Source: Sutterella wadsworthensis
GTDB taxonomy: Bacteria; Pseudomonadota; Gammaproteobacteria; Burkholderiales; Burkholderiaceae_F
NCBI RefSeq assembly: GCF_003315195.1
Contig: NZ_QNRV01000022.1
Location: 1 to 50,168 of the forward strand
DNA: 50,168 nt
Direction of reading: 5' to 3'
Of the stretch, positions 23,833-32,263 are shown piece by piece. The notes beneath the pieces are model-generated. The model was not told the origin of the DNA. It searched no databases and saw only the letters and a list, made by a program, of their open reading frames with translations. The position numbers and the translations under genes were made by a program. Numbering within the stretch: position 1 is the first letter of the stretch; every line of letters starts with the position of its first letter.

Positions 23833-24372
23833 ATGACCATTTCAGCTCAACCTCAGCGTCCCATGCGCCGTCGGGATCGAGAACTTCCCCGTGAAGAGGC
23901 GCTTCGCGCGGCCCGCGCCGCGGGTCACGCTGTGCTGAGTTTCATCCATCCCGACACCGGAGTCCCTCAGGGCGTGCCCATTAGCCCGGTGGTGACGCCT
24001 GAAGGCATTGTCTACTGGCATTCAACCAATGAAGCGAGCCTCAAGGGCGAGGGGTTAAAGAAGGATCCGCGTGCTTCGCTCACGTTTATCGCCTATGCTG
24101 AAGATCTCCCGGAGGAATATACGGTCGATTATGCGAGCACCGTCATGACCGGCCGAGCGCATATCGTCACGGATCCGCAGGAGCGGCGGCAGGCCATGCT
24201 GGAGATCTGCCGGCGGTATGCGGGTGCCGAGCGTGATGCGACATCGACGGAATATTTCGATCACGCCGGCAGCCAGATCGACGTCTGGCGCTTTGATCCC
24301 GAAATGGTTACGGGCAAGTCTCGGAGCTGGACGGAAAAGGTTTCGCACATTCTGGCCAAGCAAGGTTTCTGA
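23833..24372 (+). CDS. NimA-like pyridoxamine 5'-phosphate oxidase family flavoprotein
   Basis: A 179-aa split-barrel FMN-binding protein. AAGGAG lies 10 nt before the ATG at 23833. It begins MRRRDRELPREEALRAARAA, the typical opening of the NimA/nitroreductase-like PNPOx branch, continues HAVLSFIHPDTGVPQGVPISP and IVYWHSTNEASLKGEGLKKD (barrel strands lining the flavin pocket), and ends with IDVWRFDPEMVTGKSRSW, equivalent to the family's conserved Ile-Glu-His-hTGK region. Members reduce nitroimidazoles or bind heme or flavin; the substrate here is unknown. It is divergent from the regulator at 23653. Confidence 0.82.
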   Translation: MTISAQPQRPMRRRDRELPREEALRAARAAGHAVLSFIHPDTGVPQGVPISPVVTPEGIVYWHSTNEASLKGEGLKKDPRASLTFIAYAEDLPEEYTVDYASTVMTGRAHIVTDPQERRQAMLEICRRYAGAERDATSTEYFDHAGSQIDVWRFDPEMVTGKSRSWTEKVSHILAKQGF

Positions 24373-24422
24373 GGCCTGCGCTATAGTCCGACGACAGTTC
24401 TAACGGAAGGATTTACATAGAC

Positions 24423-24914
24423 ATGATGCTCAAACGCGCTTCACTTTTTGCCGTCCTCCTTTGTGCCGGTATTGCCGCCGCAGGGTGCGCCAGTAGTCCG
24501 AAGTCGCCTGCCGAGCCGGCGGATGAGTCGGCGCAGTTTGCTCCAGTGAACTATCTCGACATCTGCCTCCTTGAAAATAATGAGGTGAAGAGCCCCAAGC
24601 TTGTTGATGCCATTGAATCGGGCTTTCGCAAGGCCGGCGCCAATGTGAAGCGCCTGCGGGCCGGTTCGGGCCCTGATGCCTGCAGCTTTGTGGTGACCTA
24701 TGAGGTGCCTAACAAGCAGGGCTCCGTCAATGTGATTCGCTATCAGACCTATGAACACGGTATTCCCCGTGTAGATGCAACGGGTTCAGCCCCACAGGGC
24801 CGTGCGCTCACGGTGCAGGCTGTGGAGGCTTATTCGGCAGAGCTCTTATCGAAGCTCGCACACAAAAAAGCGGGCGTCGAAGGCGGCCAGTCCGCAGTGC
24901 CGTCTAAAGAGTGA
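24423..24914 (+). CDS. Putative lipoprotein (paralogue of the one at 20436)
   Basis: A 163-aa protein with a lipoprotein signal peptide (LKRASLFAVLLCAGIAAAGC; lipobox AAGC, Cys near residue 22). After a Pro/Glu-rich linker the mature domain reads YLDICLLENNEVKSPKLVDAIESG..., then GPDACSFVVTYEV, matching the cysteine and strand layout of the lipoprotein at 20436. AAGGA lies about 12 nt before the tandem ATGs. It sits 50 bp behind the NimA-like gene and may be co-transcribed. Function unknown. Confidence 0.75.
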   Translation: MMLKRASLFAVLLCAGIAAAGCASSPKSPAEPADESAQFAPVNYLDICLLENNEVKSPKLVDAIESGFRKAGANVKRLRAGSGPDACSFVVTYEVPNKQGSVNVIRYQTYEHGIPRVDATGSAPQGRALTVQAVEAYSAELLSKLAHKKAGVEGGQSAVPSKE

Positions 24915-24999
24915 TCTTCGGACACAGCTGCCGACGGCTTTTGGCTGCGGGCGGTGCCTGCAGCCGACGGCGCCGCGGCAAAAAAGGGGGCGCCGCGCT

Positions 25000-25030
25000 T
25001 TGCCGCCCGCGCCCTCATCTCTCGTACAAT
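25000..25030 (+). promoter_or_regulatory. Candidate thiC promoter
   Basis: -10 TACAAT at 25025-25030 lies 10 bases before the TPP aptamer; a weak -35 TTGCCG at 25000-25005 gives a 19-bp spacer. Transcription would begin at about 25037, right at the aptamer's P1 stem. The rest of the gap from 24915 holds GC-rich inverted repeats but no gene. Confidence 0.5.
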
Positions 25031-25039
25031 ACTGCCCGT

Positions 25040-25138
25040 GCGCTGGAGGTATCGAAAGCATCGGGCATGTCCCGCAGCGGCTTCGATTGAGAAACACTCC
25101 CAGAACCGGATCAAGTTCAGACTTGCGGCGGGAAGCGC
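25040..25138 (+). promoter_or_regulatory. TPP riboswitch (THI element) of thiC
   Basis: The aptamer can be folded by hand: P1 GCGCT (25040-25044) with AGCGC (25134-25138); P2 GGAG with CTCC near 25098; P3 ATCGAAAGC with GCTTCGAT, including the extra P3a CGGG/CCCG; the TTGAGA segment corresponding to conserved CUGAGA; GAACCGGATCAAG corresponding to GAACCUGAUCUGG; and CTTGCGGCGGGAAG corresponding to CCAGCGUAGGGAAG. It lies 114 bp before thiC, whose product makes the thiamine pyrimidine, so TPP feedback is expected. The downstream GGAGGG/CCCTCC hairpin (about 25170-25202) has no T-run, suggesting translational or Rho-type control. Confidence 0.9.
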
Positions 25139-25252
25139 TTCAACATCACTCCATTTGAGGACGAGCTGGAGGGGCCCCTAGTGCGGCCGTTCGTTCGCCC
25201 TCCGAGATGCGCACAGCTGACTTCAATTTCCTGATTAAGAAGGACCCACGCT

Positions 25253-26947
25253 GTGAGCACATCTTCAACTGACCCGTCTGCCCGGACTCCGATACCGCCC
25301 GTTCTTCCTGCGGAGGATTTGTCCGGTGCATCCGGTGATCTTGGTCTTTTCGCAGGGCGCCTTCCGGGCGTGCGCGAATACAGCCGATCCGCCTGCGGCG
25401 AATTAGTTCCTTTCCGTCGGGTTGATTTGGATCCGACACCCGCTTCTTTTGGCGGCGGCGTGCAGCCCGCGATTTACCTCTGCGATGTGACTGGTCCCTT
25501 TGGCGAAGGCGACGGCAGCCAAAAACCACGTCTGCGCAATCGTCCGTCTCCGGGCACACCCACGCAGTACGAGAGTGCTCGCGCGGGTGTTGTCACACCT
25601 GAAATGGCGTTTGTGGCTGAACGAGAGAATCTCAACCGCAAAGTATTTTTGGAGACGCTCGCGAAGCTCGGAAATCCCAAAGCCCGGGCGCTTTATCAGC
25701 GTGCTGCTGAGGCGCCCTTCTGGACGCCTGAAGATGTTCGTTCGCTGGTGGCCCGGCGAGAGGCGGTGATTCCGCTCAACTTCAATCATCCTGAAGCCGA
25801 GCCGATGGCCATCGGCAAGGCCTTCTCTACGAAGGTGAATGCCAATATCGGCACTTCAAGCACAAGCAAGGATTGGCATGAAGAGATCGGTAAGCTCAGA
25901 GAGTCGCTCCTTTGCGGTGCCGATACCGTGATGGATTTGTCGACGGGCAAGAGCATTGTAGAGACGCGCGAAGCGCTTTTGCGGCGTTCGCCCGTACCGC
26001 TCGGCACAGTACCGGTCTATGAGGCACTTGAGCGAGCGGGCAGTCCCGAAGCTTTGAATTGGGAAATTTTTCGGCAGACGATGGAAGATCAGGCTGCGCA
26101 GGGCGTCGATTACATGACGATTCATGCGGGCTTGCTGAAGTCTCATGTGGCGCTCACGCGAGAGCGGCTGACCGGCATCGTTTCCCGCGGCGGGGGTCTC
26201 TTGGCGCTGGCGATGAAGCTCACCGGCGAAGAGAACTTTCTTTACACGCACTTTGACGAAATTCTGGCGATTGCCAAGCACTACGACGTCACGCTTTCAC
26301 TTGGCGACGGTCTGCGTTCAGGCTCTACCCATGACGGTACCGATGCCGCGCAGCTCGCCGAACTCAAAACCTTGGGAGAACTCAATCGCCGTGCGGCCAA
26401 AGCGGGCGTGCAGGTCATGATTGAAGGGCCGGGACATATCGCCATTCCGCGTATCCGGCTTAATCAAGAGCTCGAAGAAGTCTGGTGCGACAATGCGCCG
26501 TTTTATACGCTCGGGCCGCTTGTCACCGATATGGGGGCCGGCTATGACCACATCACGGCAGCCATTGGCGGCGCGATCATCGGGGCTGCGGGCACTGCCA
26601 TGCTCTGTTATGTGACGCCCAAGGAGCATTTGGGGCTGCCCAATGAAGCCGACGTGCGCGAAGGCATGGCAGCCTTCAAAATTGCCGCACATGCGGCGGA
26701 CCTTGCCCGCGGTATCCCCGGGGCGGATCTGCGCGATTTGGCGATCAGTGCGGCGCGCTTTGAATTCCGTTGGAACGATCAATTCCGCCTTGCCGTGGAT
26801 CCGGCCAGAGCGGCGGCATTTCATGATGAAACGCTCTCGGGTTCTGGTGCGCGGGAAGCGCATTTCTGCTCCATGTGCGGACCGAAATTCTGTCCCATGA
26901 AGCTTGCTCGTGATCTTTTCGATGATGAGCCGTCTTCAGGGGCTTGA
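25253..26947 (+). CDS. thiC: Phosphomethylpyrimidine synthase ThiC
   Basis: A 564-aa radical-SAM enzyme rearranging aminoimidazole ribotide to hydroxymethylpyrimidine phosphate for thiamine synthesis. The start is GTG at 25253, with AAGGA about 10 nt upstream. Conserved parts include [13 protein letters not shown]-like [85 protein letters not shown] and [13 protein letters not shown]. The C-terminal CSMCGPKFC (Cys539, Cys542, Cys547) binds the [4Fe-4S] cluster. The length is slightly below the ~630-aa E. coli enzyme because of a short N-terminal domain. No other thi genes are in the window. Confidence 0.96.
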   Translation: MSTSSTDPSARTPIPPVLPAEDLSGASGDLGLFAGRLPGVREYSRSACGELVPFRRVDLDPTPASFGGGVQPAIYLCDVTGPFGEGDGSQKPRLRNRPSPGTPTQYESARAGVVTPEMAFVAERENLNRKVFLETLAKLGNPKARALYQRAAEAPFWTPEDVRSLVARREAVIPLNFNHPEAEPMAIGKAFSTKVNANIGTSSTSKDWHEEIGKLRESLLCGADTVMDLSTGKSIVETREALLRRSPVPLGTVPVYEALERAGSPEALNWEIFRQTMEDQAAQGVDYMTIHAGLLKSHVALTRERLTGIVSRGGGLLALAMKLTGEENFLYTHFDEILAIAKHYDVTLSLGDGLRSGSTHDGTDAAQLAELKTLGELNRRAAKAGVQVMIEGPGHIAIPRIRLNQELEEVWCDNAPFYTLGPLVTDMGAGYDHITAAIGGAIIGAAGTAMLCYVTPKEHLGLPNEADVREGMAAFKIAAHAADLARGIPGADLRDLAISAARFEFRWNDQFRLAVDPARAAAFHDETLSGSGAREAHFCSMCGPKFCPMKLARDLFDDEPSSGA

Positions 26948-26985
26948 GATCTTAATGCGGCTTTGAGTCCAGTCTTGGTCACCGA

Positions 26986-27018
26986 CAAAAATGGGTGCGG
27001 CAGCAATGCCGTACCCAT
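26986..27018 (-). terminator. Terminator of the znuCB-zur operon
   Basis: Arms ATGGGTGCGGCA (26991-27002) and TGCCGTACCCAT (27007-27018) with a gcaa loop and one G-U pair are followed by TTTTT on the minus strand. It lies 72 bases beyond the zur stop, and could also slow plus-strand thiC transcripts. Confidence 0.8.
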
Positions 27019-27089
27019 GAAAACACTTCTTTCGGCCATCCGCTCATCCAACAGACGATGAGCGAGCTGCAGGCGGGCCGCGCTGTTTG

Positions 27090-27557
27090 TCAGTCGTTTT
27101 CGATGGTTTGGTCTGCTGCTGCGGCTTTTGCGACATCGGCCTTTGCCCGGCAGTCCTTGCAAAGCCCTTGAATAACGGAACTTTGGAAGTCGAGCTCTAC
27201 GCCGTGGTCTTCGAGCAGGTGGCCGGAAAGCGCCGCCGCCATGCGTTCAATTTCGCTGCAGCGCAAATGAAAGAGCGTTCCGCAGGCGCGGCACTTGACA
27301 TGGAATTCTTCGGTGTGCGGGTCGTCGAGATATTCATAGACGGCAGCAGAATTCTTATCGACCACGAATTTGCGAACCGCTCCTTCTTCGACCAATGTAT
27401 CGAGATTACGGTAGATGGTGGTGAGGCCGACCGAAACGCCGAGCTTTTTCACGGCGTCAGCGACATCCTGAACACCGAGATACTGGCCGGTGCGCTCTTT
27501 GAGGCAGGCCAAAACAGCTGCTCTTTGGCGGGTCGTATAGCGAGTGGATCTCGGCAT
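27090..27557 (-). CDS. zur: Fur-family regulator, probably Zur
   Basis: A 155-aa metal-dependent repressor. GGAGAG lies 6 nt before the ATG. The N-terminal winged helix shows YTTRQRAAVLACLKER and VSVGLTTIYRNLDTLVEEGAV, the Fur recognition helix. The dimerisation half has HVKCRACGTLFHLRC and GLCKDCRAKADV, two CxxC pairs for a structural zinc. Family membership is certain. Zur rather than Fur or PerR is inferred from its position as the last gene of the znuC-znuB transcript. The C-terminus (ADVAKAAAADQTIEND) is unremarkable. Confidence 0.85.
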   Translation of the reverse strand: MPRSTRYTTRQRAAVLACLKERTGQYLGVQDVADAVKKLGVSVGLTTIYRNLDTLVEEGAVRKFVVDKNSAAVYEYLDDPHTEEFHVKCRACGTLFHLRCSEIERMAAALSGHLLEDHGVELDFQSSVIQGLCKDCRAKADVAKAAAADQTIEND

Positions 27558-27602
27558 CTTGAGCTCTCCCCTCTGAAAATGCTTAGAGGTCTTTGGGCCG
27601 AA

Positions 27603-28472
27603 TCATACAATTTCGGTGCTCTTCTTGACAGCAGCGGCCGCCGCGCAATCATGGCGGAACCGGCGAATAGCTGCTCGGCAGATGAGCACCAGCAGCAGTA
27701 CGGCGACGGAGGCTAAAGCGGTTACGCCGCCGGGCGCTGCGTCAAGCAGGTAGGCGAAAATCAAACCCAAGAAGGCATCAATGATGCTGATGACGATGGC
27801 TGCGATCAGCGTTCGTTTGAAGCCCACTTTGAGCTGGAGTGCCGTAGCAGCAGGGAGCGCGATCATGGAACTCAGCACGAGTACGCCCACCATCGGAATG
27901 GCGGCGGCGACGGCAGAGGCGGTGAGCAGAGAAAAGGCGTAAGACCAGCGCCGGGTTTTGACGCCGGCCGCTCTGGCGGAATCTTCATCAAACGCGATGA
28001 CGGTGAGCGTTGAGAGCCCAAAGCCTACCCAGAGCAAAGCCGCGGCGGTGATGGCGAGGATGCACCAGAGGTCGGTTTGGCTGATCGTCAGAATGCTGCC
28101 GAAGAGAAAACTCTCCGCGTTGCCTTTGACGAGTCCCATGGTGATGAGCGTGAGGGCAATGCCGACCGACAACGCCTGCACGATCGTCAGAACCAGATCT
28201 CCGTAATGACGAAAGACGCTGCGAAGCGCTTCAATCATGAGACCGCACACGGCTGTGAAGACGAAGGTCCCCACGACCGGGTTGACGCCCAAAGCCAGTG
28301 CTGCGGCTGCGCCGGCAAGCGACGAGTGACTCAGTGCGTCGCCCGTCATGGAGCTGCGCCTGAGCACCAAAAATAAGCCCATAACTGGACAGAGCAGCGA
28401 CATTGCGAGTGTTGCGGCGAGCGCGCGCTGCATGAAGCTCATCTGCAGCGCCTCGAAAAGCGATTCAAACAT
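27603..28472 (-). CDS. znuB: Zinc/manganese ABC transporter permease ZnuB
   Basis: A 289-aa integral membrane permease of the ABC-3 family with about eight or nine hydrophobic helices. Typical segments are FLVLRRSSMTGDALSHSSLAG near the N-terminus, TLITMGLVKGNAESFLFGSIL, VIAFDEDSARAAGVKTRRW (cytoplasmic coupling region), and IPMVGVLVLSSMIALPAATA. Its start overlaps the znuC stop by 8 bases, so they are translationally coupled. It forms the channel of the complex with ZnuA (29267) and ZnuC. Zinc is favoured by the neighbouring Zur and by ZnuA. Confidence 0.9.
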   Translation of the reverse strand: MFESLFEALQMSFMQRALAATLAMSLLCPVMGLFLVLRRSSMTGDALSHSSLAGAAAALALGVNPVVGTFVFTAVCGLMIEALRSVFRHYGDLVLTIVQALSVGIALTLITMGLVKGNAESFLFGSILTISQTDLWCILAITAAALLWVGFGLSTLTVIAFDEDSARAAGVKTRRWSYAFSLLTASAVAAAIPMVGVLVLSSMIALPAATALQLKVGFKRTLIAAIVISIIDAFLGLIFAYLLDAAPGGVTALASVAVLLLVLICRAAIRRFRHDCAAAAAVKKSTEIV

Positions 28473-29154
28473 GCTCAGCCTCCGAGCTTACGTAAGCGCG
28501 CTCCTCGGTCTCAATGCGCTTTTGGTATTCGGCCGGCGCATGGAGCGCCCATTGACCATTTTCGATTTCAAGCACGCCGGAGGAACACTTATAGACGGCT
28601 TCAAGATTGTGCTCTACGGCGATGATGGTCGTTCCGTGTTTATGGTTGAGATGCGTGAGAAGGTCATAGATTTCGTCTCTGCCTGCGCGGTCGAGCCCCG
28701 TAGACGGCTCGTCGAGCACGATGAGATCATTGTCGCCGAGGAGCGCCCGTGCAATGAGAATGCGCTGCCGCTGACCGCCGGAAAGATCGCCGAAAAGCGT
28801 ATGTCTGGCGGCGCTCATGCCGACGGAGGAAAGTGCATGCTCAATCGAGTCTTTGCTGCGGATGCCGCGCATGCGCCGCCAGCTGTCGAGCACTTCTTCG
28901 GCTGTGATCGGAAAGGACGCTGCCGCAGGCGCACTCATCTGCGGCACGTATCCGACACCTTGGGCTGAAATTTCGATACGGCCTGAAGTGGGTTTGAGCA
29001 GTCCCAGCACAAGCTTGATAAAAGTGCTTTTCCCTGCGCCGTTCGGACCGACTACCGACCAGTATGCGCCGGCAGGAATATCCAGACTCAGATGATTGAG
29101 CAGATAGGGGGGCTCTTCCGTATAGGAAAAACAAAGGTCAAAAATGGAAACCAT
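28465..29154 (-). CDS. znuC: Zinc ABC transporter ATP-binding protein ZnuC
   Basis: A 229-aa ABC ATPase powering metal uptake. Walker A GPNGAGKST, Q-loop VGYVPQ, ABC signature LSGGQRQR, Walker B LIVLDEPSTGLD and switch His in AVEHNLE are all present. The ATG at 29152-29154 is chosen over a TTG two codons upstream. No good Shine-Dalgarno is seen; a 14-bp palindrome touches the start codon. The C-terminal ~30 residues, after GVLEIENGQWALH, run into the znuB overlap. Transcribed divergently from znuA. Confidence 0.93.
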   Translation of the reverse strand: MVSIFDLCFSYTEEPPYLLNHLSLDIPAGAYWSVVGPNGAGKSTFIKLVLGLLKPTSGRIEISAQGVGYVPQMSAPAAASFPITAEEVLDSWRRMRGIRSKDSIEHALSSVGMSAARHTLFGDLSGGQRQRILIARALLGDNDLIVLDEPSTGLDRAGRDEIYDLLTHLNHKHGTTIIAVEHNLEAVYKCSSGVLEIENGQWALHAPAEYQKRIETEERAYVSSEAEHV

Positions 29155-29168
29155 TTTCAAATTTGAAA
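29155..29168. promoter_or_regulatory. Perfect 14-bp palindrome at the znuC start
   Basis: TTTCAAATTTGAAA, a perfect palindrome, abuts the znuC start codon. It could be half of a Zur-controlled region or a coincidental AT-rich repeat. Confidence 0.4.
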
Positions 29169-29225
29169 CAAAGCATGTACATCGGGTTTCCCCGTGCTTA
29201 AGAAGAGTATGCTACCACCACACTA

Positions 29226-29248
29226 AAAACGAAAAGCGTTTTCGTTTT
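29226..29248. promoter_or_regulatory. Candidate Zur operator between znuC and znuA
   Basis: Perfect 10-base inverted arms AAAACGAAAA (29226-29235) and TTTTCGTTTT (29239-29248), 3 bases apart, 18 bp before the znuA ATG in the divergent promoter region. It does not match the gamma-proteobacterial Zur consensus I know (GTTATGTTATAACATAAC-like), so Zur binding is inferred from position and symmetry only. Confidence 0.55.
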
Positions 29249-29266
29249 CAAATTAAAGGAAGGATC

Positions 29267-30196
29267 ATGTTGAGTCAAAAAGTTTTCGCTGCGGCAGCCA
29301 GTTCGGTGCTTTGCCTGAGTGCCGGCGCTGCTGCAGCGGCTCCGGCAGACGATCTTATCTGCAAAGATGCTGCTGCTCAGGGAAAAATTGTGGCTGCGGC
29401 GAGTTTTAATGCCATGGCGGAATTTACCCGTGCGGTGGGCGGAGATTATGTTTGTGTGGAAACGCTGATTCCGGGCGGAACGGAGCCGCATGACTTTACG
29501 CCGACGGTACGCACGGTAGAAGCGCTCAAGAAAGCGGATCTTTTGATCCTGAACGGTTTTGGGATGGAGCCCTGGGCGGAAAAAACGGCTGCGGCAGCGG
29601 CCAATGATCACCTAACGATTGTGACGGCTTCGGCCGGTGCTTCGCCCGTCAAGCTCACGGATCCAGAAGAGGTGAAGGAGCACGGGGCCAATGACCCGCA
29701 TCTCTGGCTGTCGCTTTCCGGAGCGTCCTTGGAGGCTAAAAATATTGCTGCGGCGCTCGCCAAGCGCGATCCGAAGCATGCGCAGACTTATCAGCAAAAT
29801 GCTGAACGCTTTGCCGCTGATCTGGACGTCCTGAAGAAACAGTTCATCAAGGAGACGGCCGATGCAAAGCGCCGTGCATTTGTGACGGGGCATGCTGCTT
29901 TCGGATATCTCGCGCGTGATTTTGGACTTGAGCAAAAGAGTATTGAGGATCTCTTTGCCGAAGGCGAACCGACGATGAAGACGCTCGCTGAACTGGCCAA
30001 ATACTGCCGCAAAAACAATGTTAAGACCGTTTTTGCCGAGGAACTCGTGAGCCCGGCTGCGTCAAAGACGCTGGCTGAAGAAGCGGGCGCTAAGGTTGTG
30101 GCCATCTACACCATGGAAAGCAACGAGTCGGGGCTCTCCTATCTGGAGCGCATGAAGAGCAACCTCACGGAGATTGCAAAGAGTCTCAAGGAATGA
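29267..30196 (+). CDS. znuA: Zinc ABC transporter substrate-binding protein ZnuA
   Basis: A 309-aa periplasmic cluster A-I binding protein. AAAGGAAGG lies 3-11 nt before the ATG at 29267; an upstream frame crosses the operator. The signal peptide is SQKVFAAAASSVLCLSAGAAAAA. Metal ligands are expected from GGTEPHDFTPT (His), NDPHLWLS (His), VTGHAAFGYLARDF (His) and VFAEELVSPAA (acidic). No long His-rich loop, which many zinc-specific ZnuA proteins have, is present, only a short EVKEHGANDPH. Zinc is favoured by Zur but manganese is not excluded. Divergent from znuCB-zur. Confidence 0.92.
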   Translation: MLSQKVFAAAASSVLCLSAGAAAAAPADDLICKDAAAQGKIVAAASFNAMAEFTRAVGGDYVCVETLIPGGTEPHDFTPTVRTVEALKKADLLILNGFGMEPWAEKTAAAAANDHLTIVTASAGASPVKLTDPEEVKEHGANDPHLWLSLSGASLEAKNIAAALAKRDPKHAQTYQQNAERFAADLDVLKKQFIKETADAKRRAFVTGHAAFGYLARDFGLEQKSIEDLFAEGEPTMKTLAELAKYCRKNNVKTVFAEELVSPAASKTLAEEAGAKVVAIYTMESNESGLSYLERMKSNLTEIAKSLKE

Positions 30197-30385
30197 TGTG
30201 CAGCAGGTAATACCTCAGAACTGGACGCAATCGGAAGACGTACACTTTTACGCATACGTAATGATGCGGAAAATTTATCTGAAAGATTCATGATTTAATT
30301 TCTGCATCAATCCAAAAGCATTCCGTTCCTCTTTTGTGCTGCTCTTCTAGCAGTGCAAAAGAGGATTCTCCAAAGGACAAACCTC

Positions 30386-31222
30386 ATGCAGTTGAAAAAA
30401 CTCTTTGCCGCTCTCGCCGTTTCCGGCGGCCTCGTCTTTACGCTCGCCGGCTGCGGCGATAAGGCTCCGGCTGAAAAAACGGCCGCTCCGGCTCAGACCG
30501 CCGCCGTCGAATTGAAGATCGGCGTTTCGCCCGTGCCGCACGCCGACATCATCAACTTCGTCGCGCCTACGCTGGAGAAGGAAGGCGTAAAGGTCAAAGT
30601 GATTGAGTTCAACGACTACGTGCAGCCCAATCTGGCACTTGCGGAGAAGGAGCTCGATGCCAACTTCTTCCAGCATAAGCCCTATCTGGATACGTTCTCT
30701 AAGGAACACAAACTGAACCTCGCTGTACTCACCGCGGTTCACCTTGAACCGATGGGCGTTTATTCCAAGTCGATTAAGAACGTTGCAGACCTGCCTGACG
30801 GCGCAAAGATCGCCGTGCCGAACGATCCGACCAATGGCGGCCGTGCGCTGAAGGTACTTGAAACTGCTGGTATTCTGAAGGTTCGTCCGGAAGCTGGCAT
30901 TCTGGCTTCGCCAGCTGACATTGTCGACAATCCCAAGCATGTGAAGATTGTTGAGGTTGAGGCTGCCCAGCTGCCGCGGGCGCTCGATGATGTGGATGCT
31001 GCCGTCATCAATTCCAACTATGCGCTTGCCGCGAAGCTCAATCCGACGAAGGATGCAATCGCTATTGAATCGAAGGATTCGCCTTACGCCAATGTGGTCG
31101 TTGTCCGCGCGGGCGACGAAAATCGTCCTGAACTGCAAAAGCTGAAGAACGCGCTTCTCACGCCTGAAGTGAAGAAGTTCCTCGAAGAGAAGTATCAGGG
31201 CGCTGTCGTTCCGGCCTTCTAA
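30386..31222 (+). CDS. metQ: MetQ-family methionine-binding lipoprotein
   Basis: A 278-aa NlpA/MetQ substrate-binding lipoprotein. AAAGGA lies about 10 nt before the ATG at 30386. The signal peptide ends in lipobox LAGC (Cys near residue 23) and is followed by an Ala/Pro/Thr linker. The domain has LKIGVSPVPHADIINFVAP, VIEFNDYVQPNLALAEKELD, ANFFQHKPYLDTF and KIAVPNDPTNGGRAL, all classic for MetQ, and VINSNYALAAKLNP near the hinge. Partner metN and metI are absent on either side, so the transporter core must be encoded elsewhere. Flanked by its own terminators. Confidence 0.93.
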   Translation: MQLKKLFAALAVSGGLVFTLAGCGDKAPAEKTAAPAQTAAVELKIGVSPVPHADIINFVAPTLEKEGVKVKVIEFNDYVQPNLALAEKELDANFFQHKPYLDTFSKEHKLNLAVLTAVHLEPMGVYSKSIKNVADLPDGAKIAVPNDPTNGGRALKVLETAGILKVRPEAGILASPADIVDNPKHVKIVEVEAAQLPRALDDVDAAVINSNYALAAKLNPTKDAIAIESKDSPYANVVVVRAGDENRPELQKLKNALLTPEVKKFLEEKYQGAVVPAF

Positions 31223-31271
31223 TCGGCAAAGACGGGCGGGAAAATTTTTTTTCCGCTCTTCAGATGCTTTT

Positions 31272-31303
31272 AGCCCAGCCTTCTTTATGAAGTCTGGGCT
31301 TTA
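31272..31303 (+). terminator. metQ terminator
   Basis: AGCCCAG (31272-31278) and CTGGGCT (31294-31300) with an inner CTTC/GAAG stem are followed by TTTAT. It lies 50 bases after the metQ stop. Confidence 0.82.
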
Positions 31304-31345
31304 TCGTACGTATTAGCCCGAAAGACCGCGGGCGTCTTTTAGGCG

Positions 31346-31380
31346 AAAAAGCTCGGCCGTTCCGAAGAATGCCGAGCTTT
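31346..31380. terminator. Bidirectional terminator before the aldo/keto reductase stop
   Basis: AAAGCTCGGC (31348-31357) and GCCGAGCTTT (31371-31380) with an A-run before and T-run after serve the minus-strand reductase and back up the metQ terminator. A smaller AAAGAC/GTCTTT hairpin precedes it at 31321-31339. Confidence 0.8.
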
Positions 31381-31402
31381 CTGATTCCGATTGACGGAAG
31401 AC

Positions 31403-32263
31403 TTAGAAAGTCACCGTATCCGGATGGAGTCCAGAGAACGAGGTCTGCGGCATGGCCGTCAGTTCGTTGACTTCTTCGGGCGTCAGCGAGAAGTCAAAAA
31501 CGTTCAGATTTTCCTGCTGATGCGCGAAAAGCGTCGACTTCGGGATCGGGGCGATGCCGCGCTCAATGCACCACCGCAGAGCGACCTGGGCAGGCGTCTT
31601 GCCGTGGGCGGCAGCGATCTTTTCGAGCAGCGCATGGCGCAGCAGCGTGCCGCGGCCGAGCGGACTCCAGGCCTGAACCTGAATGCCCTTGGCACGGCAG
31701 AAATTGACGGCGGCCGGCTGCGCATAGCCCGGATGAATTTCGAGCTGATTCACCATCGGTTTTACGCGGGCACGGGCAAGCAGCGGAACGAGGTGATGGG
31801 GGAGGAAGTTGGATACGCCGATGGCACGGACGCGCCCTTCGGTGTAAAGCTCTTCGAGCGCACGCCAGGCGCCGGCGTTCTGTGCCTGCCAGACCATGGG
31901 CTCTCCCTGAGCGGCCGGCCAATGGATGAGGAGCAGATCGAGATAGTCCGTCTGCATCTGGGTGAGGATCATCTCATAGGCTTCGCGGGCGCTCTCATAG
32001 GAGCGGTGTGAAGCCCAAATCTTGCTCGTCAGGAAGAATTCAGAGCGCGGAACATCTGACGCGCGGATCGCTTCGCCCATACGCTGAGCGTTGTTGTAAA
32101 TCTGTGCGGTGTCGAACTGGCGGTAGCCGAGTTGTATCGCTGTCTGGATGGTGCTGTCAAAATTCTCGTTGATGGGAATCTGCCACGTCCCGAAGCCGAT
32201 GGTCGGCATCTTGACGTCGTTGGCGAGCACGGTCGTTTCGGTAAGCGGTTGAGTCGCTGTCAT
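31403..32263 (-). CDS. Aldo/keto reductase
   Basis: A 286-aa NADPH-dependent (beta/alpha)8-barrel oxidoreductase of the AKR5-like bacterial group (2,5-diketo-gluconate reductase type). The catalytic tetrad is visible: Asp51 and Tyr56 in RQFDTAQIYNN, Lys81 in TSKIWASH, His114 in LLIHWPAA. VRAIGVSNFLPHHL, NQLEIHPGY, VQAWSPLGRG and IAPIPKSTLFAHQQENL (cofactor loop) are conserved. GGAGAAA lies about 8 nt before the ATG. The substrate is probably a small aldehyde, ketone or ketose. Single-gene unit with a terminator at 31346. Confidence 0.92.
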   Translation of the reverse strand: MTATQPLTETTVLANDVKMPTIGFGTWQIPINENFDSTIQTAIQLGYRQFDTAQIYNNAQRMGEAIRASDVPRSEFFLTSKIWASHRSYESAREAYEMILTQMQTDYLDLLLIHWPAAQGEPMVWQAQNAGAWRALEELYTEGRVRAIGVSNFLPHHLVPLLARARVKPMVNQLEIHPGYAQPAAVNFCRAKGIQVQAWSPLGRGTLLRHALLEKIAAAHGKTPAQVALRWCIERGIAPIPKSTLFAHQQENLNVFDFSLTPEEVNELTAMPQTSFSGLHPDTVTF

